64,000 bases of DNA, taken from assembly GCF_900110895.1 (NCBI RefSeq), contig NZ_FOIQ01000004.1, positions 186,001 through 250,000 on the forward strand, given 5' to 3'. This document shows, in pieces, positions 1 to 8,425 of this stretch; positions within the stretch are counted from its first letter, which is position 1; every line of letters starts with the position of its first letter. A program made the position numbers and the translations under genes. This DNA comes from Prevotella aff. ruminicola Tc2-24. GTDB lineage: Bacteria > Bacteroidota > Bacteroidia > Bacteroidales > Bacteroidaceae. Under the pieces are notes generated by a model, which worked only from the letters and a program-made list of their open reading frames with translations, had not been told where the DNA came from and ran no database searches.

Positions 1-610
1 CCTTGAATCCCATCTCCGTGAGCATGGGCACCAGCACCTTCGCTGTGTTGGCCCGAGCCGTCTCGAGTATTCCCAGTTGTGGGATGCTCTCTATGATGGC
101 CGCCCGTCCCTGTTGCTCGTAGTTCGTCATTTCCCTGTCGCTGAAGTGCGCCCTTGCCAGTGCCACATACTGTTTGATGTTCTCCTGGTCTATCTTCGAG
201 CTCGTCATCACCACCTGAGGGTCAGGCAGTGTCACCGTGATCCTCTCTCCATGGCGCTCGATGTTCTTCTCTGAGAACGCGCTTAAGTCGATATATGCCT
301 TCAGTTTCGCGTCGATGGGAATGGCGATCTTCCTGTCGCCCAACGGCAGCGGTATGTTGAACGAGCGCTGCAGGATCGAGCCCTTCAGTCGCAGCACGTC
401 GTCGTGCGTCACGATCTTGTGCACATGATACTCCGCCGTGTAGAGTCTGGCGCATTTCTGTATCTGCATGATGAGCATCGGCACCGTGTCCACTCCCTGG
501 TAGGATGTGACGGGGTCGCCGCTCCCGTTCTCCTGTTCTGAATGACCCTGACAGGAGACGAGGGCGACGACCGCCACTACAACTAAACTAGATAGGATGA
601 ATTTTTTCAT
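1..610 (-). CDS. DUF4230-family lipoprotein, 3' end beyond window
   Basis: The frame runs leftward from an ATG at 608-610 and stays open to the window edge, so about 203 residues are visible and the C-terminus is missing. The N-terminus has two lysines, a hydrophobic stretch and a lipobox ending in Cys20 (ALVSC), which predicts an exported lipoprotein. The rest resembles DUF4230 proteins: a beta-rich segment (KGSILQRSFNIPLPLGDRKI) followed by IPIDAKLKAYIDLS, then a charged helix and ARANTAKVLVPMLTEMGF. The biochemical role of DUF4230 is unknown. A Bacteroidota -7 box lies about 33 bases upstream on the same strand. The family call comes from memory of the conserved pattern, not a search. Confidence 0.75.
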   Translation of the reverse strand, partial: MKKFILSSLVVVAVVALVSCQGHSEQENGSGDPVTSYQGVDTVPMLIMQIQKCARLYTAEYHVHKIVTHDDVLRLKGSILQRSFNIPLPLGDRKIAIPIDAKLKAYIDLSAFSEKNIERHGERITVTLPDPQVVMTSSKIDQENIKQYVALARAHFSDREMTNYEQQGRAAIIESIPQLGILETARANTAKVLVPMLTEMGFK

Positions 611-642
611 CTTTTGTTTTGATTTAACATCGAAAACAAAGG

Positions 643-650
643 CAAAGGTA
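643..650 (-). promoter_or_regulatory. Bacteroidota -7 box (TACCTTTG) for the DUF4230 gene
   Basis: Read on the minus strand the bases give TACCTTTG, a perfect match to TAnnTTTG, 33 bases before the ATG at 610. I saw no clear -33 TTTG. Confidence 0.6.
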
Positions 651-823
651 GTAAAAAAATGTCAAAATATTAAATACGAGCATGTTTTTTTCTAAAACGA
701 TTAAACTTTTTGTGGTTTCCTTCCGTCAAAAGAGTGGTTACTGTTATAAAAGAATCTGATATCAAGAACGGTGATAAATAGTGATAATTCGTTAATTTTT
801 TATTTAGGTAAGCGAACCTAAAG

Positions 824-853
824 GCCCACCCCGAAAAAGGTGGGCTTTTTTTG
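824..853 (+). terminator. Orphan Rho-independent terminator
   Basis: GCCCACC (824-830) and GGTGGGC (839-845) form a 7-bp stem followed by a T-run and G at 853. A second small hairpin (TTAGGT 804-809 with ACCTAA 816-821) sits just before it. No rightward protein gene precedes it, since the left neighbour is transcribed leftward. It may therefore end an unannotated small RNA from 613-845. Apart from the two promoter boxes and these hairpins I see nothing else in 613-906. Confidence 0.6.
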
Positions 854-881
854 TGTAATATAAAAAAAAGGTGTACCTTTG
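850..881 (+). promoter_or_regulatory. Promoter of the 907 lipoprotein gene
   Basis: TTTG at 850-853 and TACCTTTG at 874-881 are separated by 20 nt, an ideal Bacteroidota promoter. The -33 element is made from the T-tract of the preceding terminator. Confidence 0.75.
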
Positions 882-906
882 CGCTCAGTAAACAGACTAA
901 GACAGT

Positions 907-1458
907 ATGAAGAATAGCGTATTAGTGGCAGTCGTATTAGGCACGTTGGTGCTTGTGGGCTGCGGAGGAAAGAAGAGTGAGACCAAGGATATCATTGTCA
1001 CGACGACAGAGGCTCCAAAGCCCAAGGGACCTGTTAAGATGCAGTCCTATCGCCAGACCAAGGATGTGATGTGGCTCGACAAGAGCTATCAGGTGGTCAT
1101 CGACCGTACCCCCGACGACAGTCTGCGCATGGCCGTCGACGAGACAGGTCAGAAATATGTCGACAATCATGTCAGCCTCCGTGTCATCCGTGCCGACGGC
1201 AGTGTATTCTTCAGTCGTAGTTTCACCAAGTCCTCATTCGATGCTTATCTCGATGGCGACTATCGTGAGGGGGGCATCCTCGAAGGTTTTGTCTTCGACA
1301 AGGTCGACGGTGCTCGTCTGGTCTTCGCCAGCAGCGTGTGTCTTCCTCAGACCGATGAGTATATCCCCTTGGTGGTCACTGTGAGCAGTCAGGGCGAGGT
1401 CGCCATCCGTCGCGACAGTCAGTTGGACACCAACGGTGATGACGACGAAGAGATCTGA
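907..1458 (+). CDS. Small lipoprotein, DUF4738-like
   Basis: A 183-residue protein with a short signal sequence and lipobox (LVGC, Cys19), so probably a lipid-anchored envelope protein. The mature part starts with a Lys/Thr/Pro-rich linker and continues into a beta-rich domain with the stretch SLRVIRADGSVFFSRSFTKS and an acidic C-terminal tail (DTNGDDDEEI). This resembles the DUF4738 lipoproteins of Bacteroidales, of unknown function, but I place it there only tentatively. It is monocistronic: a strong promoter overlaps the upstream terminator, and the next gene converges from the right with an 18-base gap. Confidence 0.8.
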   Translation: MKNSVLVAVVLGTLVLVGCGGKKSETKDIIVTTTEAPKPKGPVKMQSYRQTKDVMWLDKSYQVVIDRTPDDSLRMAVDETGQKYVDNHVSLRVIRADGSVFFSRSFTKSSFDAYLDGDYREGGILEGFVFDKVDGARLVFASSVCLPQTDEYIPLVVTVSSQGEVAIRRDSQLDTNGDDDEEI

Positions 1459-1475
1459 TCCTTCACCTTATTCTT

Positions 1476-2207
1476 TTATAGCTCTTCGGCCACCAGCTCG
1501 TGCCAGTGGTCGCAGAACGTCTGCATCGAGGGGAACAGAAGGTTCGCCCCCGCCTCAAGCAGTATCTCGTCGGCCAACGGTCCCGTGTTCACGGCCACGG
1601 TGAAGATGCGAGCTGCATAGCCGGCCCTTACGCCCAGCGGTGCGTTCTCCACGACGATAGCCTCGTAGGGCATGAGTCCTCCCGCCTTCTGCAGTCCCAC
1701 GAGATACGGGTCAGCATTGGGCTTTCCCCGTTTCACGTCGTAGGCCGTGGTGATGTGCGCCTCGTCCACAAATCCGTCGAAGTCCTTGAGTATCCGTTGG
1801 ATGAGCGGCCGCTGTCCACTGCCTGTCACGATGCCGATCTGTAGTCCTGCCGCCTTGATCTTACCCATCAGTTCCAGGATGCCAGGCATGATGGGGGCCT
1901 CAGGCAGACTGTGGAATATACGACTCTTCACGTCGTACATCCGTTGTGCCTCCGCCTCGTCGATCTCCCGTTTCTGTTGCAGACTCACCATTACGCGGAT
2001 CGTGTCGATGCCACGTGCGCCCTCCGTGGCATACGCATCGTCGGCCGTCATCTGCAGTCCCAGTTGCGCCATCGATTCCTGCCAGGCGATGGCATGGTTA
2101 GGCATAGAGTCGTAGAGAACCCCGTCCATGTCAAAGAGCACGGCTTTGGGGCGGAGTGCCTCAAAGCCGTGTTCCTCTAAGTATTTCTTTTTCGCCAGTT
2201 CGTACAT
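1476..2207 (-). CDS. HAD-superfamily phosphatase, beta-phosphoglucomutase-like subgroup
   Basis: A 243-residue cytoplasmic HAD hydrolase. Motif I is FDMDGVLYDSMP (near residues 25-36), with both aspartates of the nucleophile/acid pair. A four-helix cap follows, then motif II (VTGSGQR), the motif III lysine (KRGKPNADPY) and an acidic motif in VVENAPLGVRAG. The DGVLYDS signature and cap length fit the beta-phosphoglucomutase/sugar-phosphatase group, but the substrate cannot be read. Its ATG overlaps the pgi stop codon (TAATG), so the two are translationally coupled. A small sugar-phosphate phosphatase next to glucose-6-phosphate isomerase suggests carbohydrate housekeeping (inference). Confidence 0.9.
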   Translation of the reverse strand: MYELAKKKYLEEHGFEALRPKAVLFDMDGVLYDSMPNHAIAWQESMAQLGLQMTADDAYATEGARGIDTIRVMVSLQQKREIDEAEAQRMYDVKSRIFHSLPEAPIMPGILELMGKIKAAGLQIGIVTGSGQRPLIQRILKDFDGFVDEAHITTAYDVKRGKPNADPYLVGLQKAGGLMPYEAIVVENAPLGVRAGYAARIFTVAVNTGPLADEILLEAGANLLFPSMQTFCDHWHELVAEEL

Positions 2208-3559
2208 TACTCCGCAGCGAGCCGTTCTTTGATGGCCTTGCTGTCAGCCTCATATCCAGGTTTGTCGAGCAGGGCGAACATGTTCTTTTTATAAGCCTCT
2301 ACACCGGGCTGGTTGAACGGATTTACACCCAGCACATTTCCGCTGATGCCACAACCGATCTCGAAGAAGTAGATCAGCTGTCCGAGGTAGCGCTCGTTCA
2401 GGCGCGGCATGGTGATACGGATGTTAGGTACACCACCGTCGACGTGAGCCAGACGAGTACCCAACTCAGCCATCTTGTTCACCTCGTCTACGCGCTTGCC
2501 AGCGAGGAAGTTCAGTCCGTCCAGGTTCTCCTCGTCGCTGGGGAACAGCAGTTTCTTCTCAGGCTCCTCCACGCTGATCACCGTCTCGAAGATGGTGCGC
2601 TCGCCGTCCTGTATCCACTGGCCCATCGAGTGCAGGTCGGTGGTGAAGTCGACGCTGGCGGGGAAGATACCCTTCTTGTCCTTACCCTCGCTCTCGCCGT
2701 AGAGCTGCTTCCACCACTCACTCATGAAGTGGAGCTTCGGCTGGAAGTTCACCATGATCTCGATCTTCTTACCGTTCTGGTACAGACCGTTGCGCACGGC
2801 GGCATACTGGGCGGCAGGGTTCTCCTCGAAGGGCACGTCCTTACCACAAGCCTTCTCCATGTCCTGGGCACCAGCCACCAACTCCTTGATGTCGAAACCG
2901 GCACAGGCGATAGGCAGCAGACCCACTGGTGTGAGCACCGAGAAACGGCCACCCACGTTGTCTGGGATGATGAAACTCTTGTAACCCTCCTTGTCGGCGC
3001 ACGAGCGGGCAGCACCACGCTTAGCGTCTGTGATGGCCACGATCACCTTCTTGGCCTCGTCCTTACCGCGCTGTGCCTCGCACTGCTTTTTCAGCAGACG
3101 GAACGTCAGGGCCGTCTCAGTGGTCGTACCACTCTTGGAGATATTGATCACACCGAACTTCTTGTCCTTCAGATACTCAGTGAGCTCGAACAGATAGTCC
3201 TCACCGATATTATTGCCTGCATAGAGGATGGTGGGGTTCTTCTGATCCTTCACCAGCCAAGCAAAGCTGTTGCTCAGTGCCTCGATGACGGCACGCGCTC
3301 CCAGGTAGGAGCCGCCGATACCGGCCACCACCACCACCTCGCAGTTGTCGCGGAGCGTGTTGGCACACTGCTGCAGTTCGTCGATGAAAGCTGGTGTGAT
3401 GCTGGATGGCAGGTGTAGCCATCCCAGGAAATCGTTACCAGGACAAGTGCCGTCCTCGAGAGCCTGTTGAGCGGCCTTCACTTTGGGTTCGAAAGCCTTT
3501 ACTGCGCCAGCCTCAAGGAAACAGGCGGCCTTTGTGATGTCAAGACTGATATTCTTCAT
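2207..3559 (-). CDS. pgi: Glucose-6-phosphate isomerase
   Basis: A 450-residue cytoplasmic enzyme interconverting glucose-6-phosphate and fructose-6-phosphate, of the shorter form typical of Bacteroidota and Firmicutes. Visible family blocks are [16 protein letters not shown] near residue 75, [17 protein letters not shown] (phosphate-binding SKSGTT), [16 protein letters not shown] (the first PGI signature region) and the C-terminal [14 protein letters not shown] (second signature, with the catalytic-lysine region). It is second to last in the leftward cluster lysS-gpsA-pgi-HAD; 53 bases separate it from gpsA. Confidence 0.96.
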   Translation of the reverse strand: MKNISLDITKAACFLEAGAVKAFEPKVKAAQQALEDGTCPGNDFLGWLHLPSSITPAFIDELQQCANTLRDNCEVVVVAGIGGSYLGARAVIEALSNSFAWLVKDQKNPTILYAGNNIGEDYLFELTEYLKDKKFGVINISKSGTTTETALTFRLLKKQCEAQRGKDEAKKVIVAITDAKRGAARSCADKEGYKSFIIPDNVGGRFSVLTPVGLLPIACAGFDIKELVAGAQDMEKACGKDVPFEENPAAQYAAVRNGLYQNGKKIEIMVNFQPKLHFMSEWWKQLYGESEGKDKKGIFPASVDFTTDLHSMGQWIQDGERTIFETVISVEEPEKKLLFPSDEENLDGLNFLAGKRVDEVNKMAELGTRLAHVDGGVPNIRITMPRLNERYLGQLIYFFEIGCGISGNVLGVNPFNQPGVEAYKKNMFALLDKPGYEADSKAIKERLAAE

Positions 3560-3612
3560 TGTTTTGTTAAATTATTGAATTTAGTTATATGTTTTGTGTT
3601 AAAAGCCACATA

Positions 3613-4608
3613 TTATCTGAAACTATCGGTGAGCAACTTGATCTCTATCTGCGGTGAGATACGCTCATACAGAATATTGTACACAGCGTCGAGTATCGGC
3701 ATGTTCACATGGTAGTGGCGGTTGATCTCCTTCATGCACTTGGTACCGAAGTAGCCCTCCGCAATCATCTCCATCTCGATCTGTGCCGACTTCACGCTGT
3801 AACCCTTTCCGATCATCGTTCCGAAGGTGCGGTTACGCGAGAAGTTCGAGTAGCCTGTCACGAGCAGGTCGCCCAGGTACACCGAGTCGTATGGATTACG
3901 CTCGATGGGGTGTACGGCCGTCAGGAAACGACTCATCTCCTGTACGGCGTTCGACATGAGCACCGCCTGGAAGTTGTCACCGTATTTCAGTCCACTACAG
4001 ATACCCGCAGCGATGGCATACACGTTCTTCAGTACCGACGAGTACTCGATGCCGATCACGTCCGTCGATGTCTTCGTCTTGATCACATCGCTCGAGAGCA
4101 CGTCGCAGAACGCCTGCGCCTTCTCTCTGTCGGCACATCCCACGGTCAGGTAGCTCAGTCGGTCCATGGCCACCTCCTCGGCATGTGACGGTCCACCGAT
4201 GCATGCCAGGTTCTCGTAGGGCACGTCGTATACCTGATGGAAGTATTCCGAGCATACCAGGTTCTCGTCGGGCACGATACCCTTGATGGCCGTCAGTATG
4301 AACTTGTCGCGCAGTCGCGTCCTCAACTTCTTCAGATGACTCTTCAGGTAGGGCGACGGTGTCACGAACACCAGTGTGTCGTATTGCTGGGCGATACGGT
4401 TCAGGTCGCTGTCGAAGGCAATCTCGTCGATGTTGAAGTGCACACTGGTCAGGTAGGCCGGGTTATGACCCAGTCGACGGAAGTCGTCGATACGGTCGTC
4501 GCGTCGCATATACCAGCCGATGTGGTGCGTATGTCCCACCACGATCTTGGCAATCGCCGTAGCCCAGCTACCGCCTCCGATAATCGCTATCTTCCCACAG
4601 TCAAACAC
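3613..4608 (-). CDS. gpsA: NAD(P)H-dependent glycerol-3-phosphate dehydrogenase
   Basis: A 331-residue enzyme that reduces dihydroxyacetone phosphate to sn-glycerol-3-phosphate for phospholipid synthesis. The N-terminal Rossmann loop is IAIIGGGSWATAIA. TAIKGIVPDE carries the catalytic-lysine region, followed by GPSHAEEVA, and the C-terminal helical domain contains EYSSVLKNVYAIAAGICSGL and GDLLVTGYSNFSRNR. Its length matches the family. It lies 34 bases downstream of lysS on the same strand. The short spacer holds repeated ACTTTGAA/TTTGAACTT strings but no convincing promoter. Confidence 0.95.
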   Translation of the reverse strand: MFDCGKIAIIGGGSWATAIAKIVVGHTHHIGWYMRRDDRIDDFRRLGHNPAYLTSVHFNIDEIAFDSDLNRIAQQYDTLVFVTPSPYLKSHLKKLRTRLRDKFILTAIKGIVPDENLVCSEYFHQVYDVPYENLACIGGPSHAEEVAMDRLSYLTVGCADREKAQAFCDVLSSDVIKTKTSTDVIGIEYSSVLKNVYAIAAGICSGLKYGDNFQAVLMSNAVQEMSRFLTAVHPIERNPYDSVYLGDLLVTGYSNFSRNRTFGTMIGKGYSVKSAQIEMEMIAEGYFGTKCMKEINRHYHVNMPILDAVYNILYERISPQIEIKLLTDSFR

Positions 4609-4642
4609 TTTGAACTTTGATCTTTAAACTTTGAACTTATGA

Positions 4643-6370
4643 TTACTTATTTGCGGCTTCGATCCACTTGGCGATATCATCGACAGAAGGCTTCTGCAGT
4701 TCCAGCTTGTATTTCTTCACGATGTCGCCGATCTTCTGCTGCAGGCCCTGTGCCTTCTCGTCCTTGATGTTCGAGATCAGGTTGAAGCCCGCCTTGCGCA
4801 GTACGGGCACCCAGTCCTCGCCTACGCCGATCTCGGCCCACTCGGCCACGCTGCTCTGCGGCATCTTCTTCTCCGGCTTCATCTGCGGGAAGAACAGCAC
4901 CTCCTGGATGAATGTCTTACCCGTCATGAGCATTACCAGACGGTCGATGCCGATGCCGATACCACTGGTAGGAGGCATGCCGTACTGCAGTGCGCGCAGG
5001 AAGTCCTGATCGATGATCATCGCCTCGTCGTCGCCCTTGTCGGCCAGTCTCATCTGTTCCACGAAGCGCTCCTCCTGGTCGATGGGGTCGTTCAGCTCCG
5101 AGTAGGCGTTAGCCAGCTCCTTACCGTTTACCATCAGCTCGAAACGCTCGGTCAGTCCCGGCTTACTGCGGTGCATCTTCGTCAGCGGCGACATCTCCAC
5201 GGGGTAGTCGGTGATGAACGTCGGCTGGATGAACGTGCCCTCGCAGAACTCGCCGAACAGCTCGTCGATCAGCTTACCCTTACCCATGGTCTCATCCACG
5301 TCCATGCCCTTCGACAGACAGAACGCACGGATCTCCTCCTCGCTCTTACCGTTGCAGTCGAAGCCTGTCTTCTCCTCGATAGCCTCGAGGATCGGCAGTC
5401 GGCGATAGGGCGCCTTGAAGCTCACGATGTTACCGTCGATCTCACGCTCCGGCTTACCGTTCACGGCGATACAGATCGTCTCAAGCAGCTTCTCTGTGAA
5501 CGACATCATCCAGTTGTAGTCCTTATACTGCACATACAGCTCCATGCACGTGAACTCCGGGTTGTGGTTACGGTCCATACCCTCGTTGCGGAAGTTCTTG
5601 CCGATCTCGTACACACCCTCGAAGCCGCCCACGATCAGACGCTTCAGGTAAAGCTCCGTGGCGATACGCATGTACATATCCTGGTCGAGCGCGTTGAAGT
5701 GCGTGATGAACGGCCGTGCTGAGGCACCGCCCGCAATCATCTGCAGCGTCGGTGTCTCCACCTCCGTGTAGCCTGCCTCGTCGAGCACGCGGCGCAAGGT
5801 GCGTATCACGGTGGCACGCTGCAGGAACGTGTCCTTCACGCCCTCGTTCACCACCAAGTCCACGTAGCGCTGACGGTAGCGCAGCTCCGGGTCATCAAAC
5901 TTATCATATGCCACGCCGTCCTTGTATTTCACGATTGGCAGCGGCTTCAGACTCTTCGAGAGCAGTGTCAGTTCCGAGGCGTGCACGCTGATCTCACCCG
6001 TCTGAGTGCGGAACACCTTACCCTTCACACCGATGAAGTCACCGATGTCGAGCAGGCGTTTGAATACATTATTATAAAGATCCTTGTTCTCGCCCGGGCA
6101 GATATCGTCGCGGGTCACATACACCTGGATTCTTCCTTTGCTATCCTGTAGCTCTGCGAAGCTAGCCTTACCCATCACACGGCGGCTCATCATACGACCA
6201 GCGATCACCACCTCGCGCTCCTCGTCGTCCTTGAACTCCTCCTTGATGTCGGTGCTGAAGGCGTTGGTGGGATATTCTGCGGCAGGGTACGGGTCGATAC
6301 CCATGTTGCGCAGTTCCTGCAGGCTCTGTCGCCTGCCGATTTCTTGTTCACTTAACTCTAAAACGTTCAT
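4643..6370 (-). CDS. lysS: Lysyl-tRNA synthetase, class II
   Basis: A 575-residue class II LysRS. An N-terminal OB-fold anticodon domain (AGRMMSRRVMGKASFAELQD, near residue 57) precedes the catalytic core. Motif 2 is FRNEGMDRNHNPEFTCMELY (near 265) and motif 3 is GIGIGIDRLVMLMTG (near 480). About 80 residues continue past motif 3, ending in a lysine-rich helix, somewhat longer than E. coli LysS. It is the first gene of the leftward cluster. Its promoter box lies 33 bases upstream, in the first copy of an unusual 84-bp tandem repeat. Confidence 0.97.
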   Translation of the reverse strand: MNVLELSEQEIGRRQSLQELRNMGIDPYPAAEYPTNAFSTDIKEEFKDDEEREVVIAGRMMSRRVMGKASFAELQDSKGRIQVYVTRDDICPGENKDLYNNVFKRLLDIGDFIGVKGKVFRTQTGEISVHASELTLLSKSLKPLPIVKYKDGVAYDKFDDPELRYRQRYVDLVVNEGVKDTFLQRATVIRTLRRVLDEAGYTEVETPTLQMIAGGASARPFITHFNALDQDMYMRIATELYLKRLIVGGFEGVYEIGKNFRNEGMDRNHNPEFTCMELYVQYKDYNWMMSFTEKLLETICIAVNGKPEREIDGNIVSFKAPYRRLPILEAIEEKTGFDCNGKSEEEIRAFCLSKGMDVDETMGKGKLIDELFGEFCEGTFIQPTFITDYPVEMSPLTKMHRSKPGLTERFELMVNGKELANAYSELNDPIDQEERFVEQMRLADKGDDEAMIIDQDFLRALQYGMPPTSGIGIGIDRLVMLMTGKTFIQEVLFFPQMKPEKKMPQSSVAEWAEIGVGEDWVPVLRKAGFNLISNIKDEKAQGLQQKIGDIVKKYKLELQKPSVDDIAKWIEAANK

Positions 6371-6401
6371 GTCTAATATTCGAATATTTGCTATTTGGGT
6401 G

Positions 6402-6666
6402 CAAAGTTACGAAAAGTCGAGCGCAAAACAAAGAAACTCGTTTCTTTTTTTTGCCGAGACGGGGTAACTTCGCCATCTTTGATGGCAAGGTTACGAAAAA
6501 ACGAGCGCAGAACAAAATAAGTTCACTTATTTTTTATGCCGAGTACAAGTAACTTCGCGATTTCTATCGCAAAGTTACGAAAAAACGAGAGAAATGCAAA
6601 AGAAAAACTTGTTTTCTTTTCATTTCCGAGTGCGTGTAACTTCGCGAATTCTATCATAAAGATACA
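6402..6666. repeat. Three tandem 84/84/87-bp units with covarying hairpins
   Basis: The string GCAAAGTTAC (or a close variant) begins at 6402, 6486 and 6570, with a degenerate fourth start at 6657, giving periods of 84, 84 and 87. Each unit carries ACGAG near its start, a central inverted repeat and CCGAG near its end. The central stems differ in sequence but still pair: AAAGAAAC/GTTTCTTT in unit 1, AAATAAGT/ACTTATTT in unit 2, AAAAGAAAAAC/GTTTTCTTTT in unit 3. Unit junctions form a second stem, GTAACTTCGCxAT against ATxGCAAxGTTAC, which also changes in a paired way (GCCAT/ATGGC versus GCGAT/ATCGC). The function is unknown. Confidence 0.85.
6403..6410 (-). promoter_or_regulatory. lysS -7 box (TAACTTTG)
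   Basis: On the minus strand this reads TAACTTTG followed by CACCC, 33 bases before the lysS ATG. The same box is repeated, in weaker form, in the other tandem copies upstream. Confidence 0.6.
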
Positions 6667-6771
6667 TTTTTCCAGGGTAAGTACCAAACATTTTTATATT
6701 ATAAACATGACCGCGAAGGAAAATAATCGTACGTTCCTAACGGAAGTAAACAAAATTTATCAGGTGCTTGG

Positions 6772-6935
6772 AGGAGCGTAAGGCCCCGATTTCAGGGCGT
6801 TTCAGCGCCCTCGGAGTTTCCTTCGGGGAAAGTAGGAATCTCCGCCGATGAAACACCCGTTTTCCTCCGAGCCAACTGCGACGCTGCAGGGAGCCTTCTG
6901 TAGCCGCACCTTCGGAAGTGACGATTTTGTAAATT
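6772..6935. other. G+C-rich foldable intergenic segment, possible structured RNA
   Basis: This segment is far richer in G+C than its A+T-rich flanks and has no convincing reading frame. It can form nested stems: GTTTCA with TGAAAC, TCGG with CCGA, CGGAG with CTCCG, and an inner TTTCC-TTCG-GGGAAA hairpin. A small CACCTTCGGAAGTG hairpin lies near the right end. CTCGGAG can alternatively pair with CTCCGAG further on, so two folds compete. I do not recognise a known riboswitch or RNA family. It could be a non-coding RNA or a decayed mobile sequence. Confidence 0.35.
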
Positions 6936-7000
6936 TATTCTACCAATATTTGCTTTACTGAGGCCTTAGACCGTCTTGCCCTGAAAAACGTTGAATCAAA

Positions 7001-7177
7001 ATTGGACAATTGGACAAAACTAAAATTCGATTGGAATAGACAGTAATAATGACAATAATTTAATTATATTATATATTATAATATATAATATAATTAATAT
7101 AATATATATAATATTAATTATTTCCTTTCTTTGTCTTGGTTACGACAAAGAAAAAACATTTTGTCCAATTGTCCAAT
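7001..7177. repeat. A+T-rich element with 19-bp perfect inverted ends (MITE-like)
   Basis: The 19 bases at 7001-7019 (beginning ATTGGACAATTGG) are the exact reverse complement of 7159-7177, and an extra TGTCCAAT extends the right end to 7185. Inside is a nearly pure A/T palindromic run (about 7054-7130) and a CTTTGTC/GACAAAG hairpin. AATCAA occurs just outside both ends (6994-6999, 7183-7188), a possible target duplication that partly overlaps the right repeat. It encodes no protein. Confidence 0.6.
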
Positions 7178-7366
7178 TGTCCAATCAAGGCGGAATGTAC
7201 TTCCCTAGAAATAATCTTTTTCAAAAAATATATCCGTTTTTTCTTGCTCGTCCGAAATCATGATTCGGATATGGCATCCCGTTGGTCGCGAGCGACCTGA
7301 GGATGAGCACGACAGGCTTAGGAAGCGGGAAGATATTTGTGAAAAATAAAAAAAATAGACGAAAGA

Positions 7367-7398
7367 TTTGGTGGGTTTGTGAAAAATGTATATATTTG
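7367..7398 (+). promoter_or_regulatory. Promoter of the ROK/menaquinone gene cluster
   Basis: TTTG at 7367-7370 and TATATTTG at 7391-7398 are 20 nt apart, 25 bases before the first ROK start. No other clear promoter was seen before menE, so this may drive the whole 9-kb unit. Confidence 0.7.
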
Positions 7399-7422
7399 CC
7401 AAACAGTAACTAAAAAATCATA

Positions 7423-8403
7423 ATGGATCAAGCAGCGGTCAAAAAGCGTGTTGTCGGCGTAGACATCAGTCTGGAGGAGACAACCTATGCTGTCGTGGAT
7501 GCCAAAGGGGATATCTTCGCCAAGAAGAGTTTTCCTACCAATGACTATCCTGACGTGCATGGGTTCGTGAGCGCATTGAGCGGACATATCCTCGATCTGG
7601 TGGAACAGAACGGGGGCTATGAGACCATCCGCGCGGTGGGCATCAGTGCACCCAGTGCCAGTTATATGACGGGGTGTATCATCAACTCAGCCAACCTGCC
7701 GTGGAAAGGGGTGATACCCTTGGCAGCGATGCTGCGCGGACGATTAGGACTGGCTGTGGCCGTGGCCAACGATGCGCACGCGATAGCCTTAGGTGAGCAT
7801 GCTTTCGGCTGCGCTCACGGCATGCAGAACTTCGTGCTGATCACGCTGGGTAGTGGCATGGGCAGCTGCTTCTTCTCGAACGGTGTAGCGCACCAGGGCA
7901 ACGACGGTATGGGCGGTGAGATCGGACATACGTGTGTGGCGCTGGACGGTCGACAGTGCGGCTGCGGCAACCACGGGTGTCTAGAGACGTACACGGGTGC
8001 GCGTGGGATCGTGCAGACGGCTCGTGAGTTGATGAGCGAGACCACTGAGCCCTCGCTGATGAGGGGCGTGGAAGAGCTGACACCCAAGATGATCACAGCC
8101 TTCTGTGAGCAGGGTGACAAACTGGCACAGGAGGTGTATCGTCGTACAGGCGAGGTGCTGGGCATGGGCCTGGCCAACTATGCGTCGCTCGTAGACCCCG
8201 AGGCGTTTATCTTCGCTGGGGGCGTGTCGAAGGCAGGCGACTGGCTGCTTGAGCCGGCCAAGAAGGCGTTTGAATCGTATGTTTTCCCCAATATCTCTGG
8301 ACATGTGCAGTTCCTCCTCTCGGAGCTAGACGACGAGACCCACGACGTACTGGGCGCCAGTGTGCTGGCATGGGAGGCGAAAGAGTATTCATTATTTAAG
8401 TAG
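7423..8403 (+). CDS. ROK-family protein (copy 1), degenerate phosphate loop
   Basis: A 326-residue member of the ROK sugar-kinase/regulator family without an N-terminal helix-turn-helix. Conserved features are NDAHAIALGE (catalytic Asp region), ITLGSGMGSC, GEIGH, and a zinc site made of that His plus CGCGNHGC. The first phosphate-binding loop, normally DxGGT, is DISLEET at Asp14, so GGT is lost. Known ROK members are glucokinases, other hexose kinases or NagC/Mlc-like repressors. The missing loop argues against ordinary kinase activity, and I assign no substrate. It is the first of three tandem paralogues (22-base gap to the next) leading into men genes. Confidence 0.85.
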   Translation: MDQAAVKKRVVGVDISLEETTYAVVDAKGDIFAKKSFPTNDYPDVHGFVSALSGHILDLVEQNGGYETIRAVGISAPSASYMTGCIINSANLPWKGVIPLAAMLRGRLGLAVAVANDAHAIALGEHAFGCAHGMQNFVLITLGSGMGSCFFSNGVAHQGNDGMGGEIGHTCVALDGRQCGCGNHGCLETYTGARGIVQTARELMSETTEPSLMRGVEELTPKMITAFCEQGDKLAQEVYRRTGEVLGMGLANYASLVDPEAFIFAGGVSKAGDWLLEPAKKAFESYVFPNISGHVQFLLSELDDETHDVLGASVLAWEAKEYSLFK

Positions 8404-8425
8404 TAAACAGTAATCTAATTCAGTT

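Noticed and set aside
2156..3418. Long plus-strand open frame opposite pgi (420 codons)
   Set aside because: It is the antisense shadow of a clear pgi gene, with His/Leu/Val-rich low-complexity translation and no family motif.
7054..7130. A/T-only stretch considered as a replication origin
   Set aside because: No DnaA-box cluster or dnaA/dnaN neighbours are present. The flanking 19-bp inverted repeats explain it better as a mobile or palindromic element.
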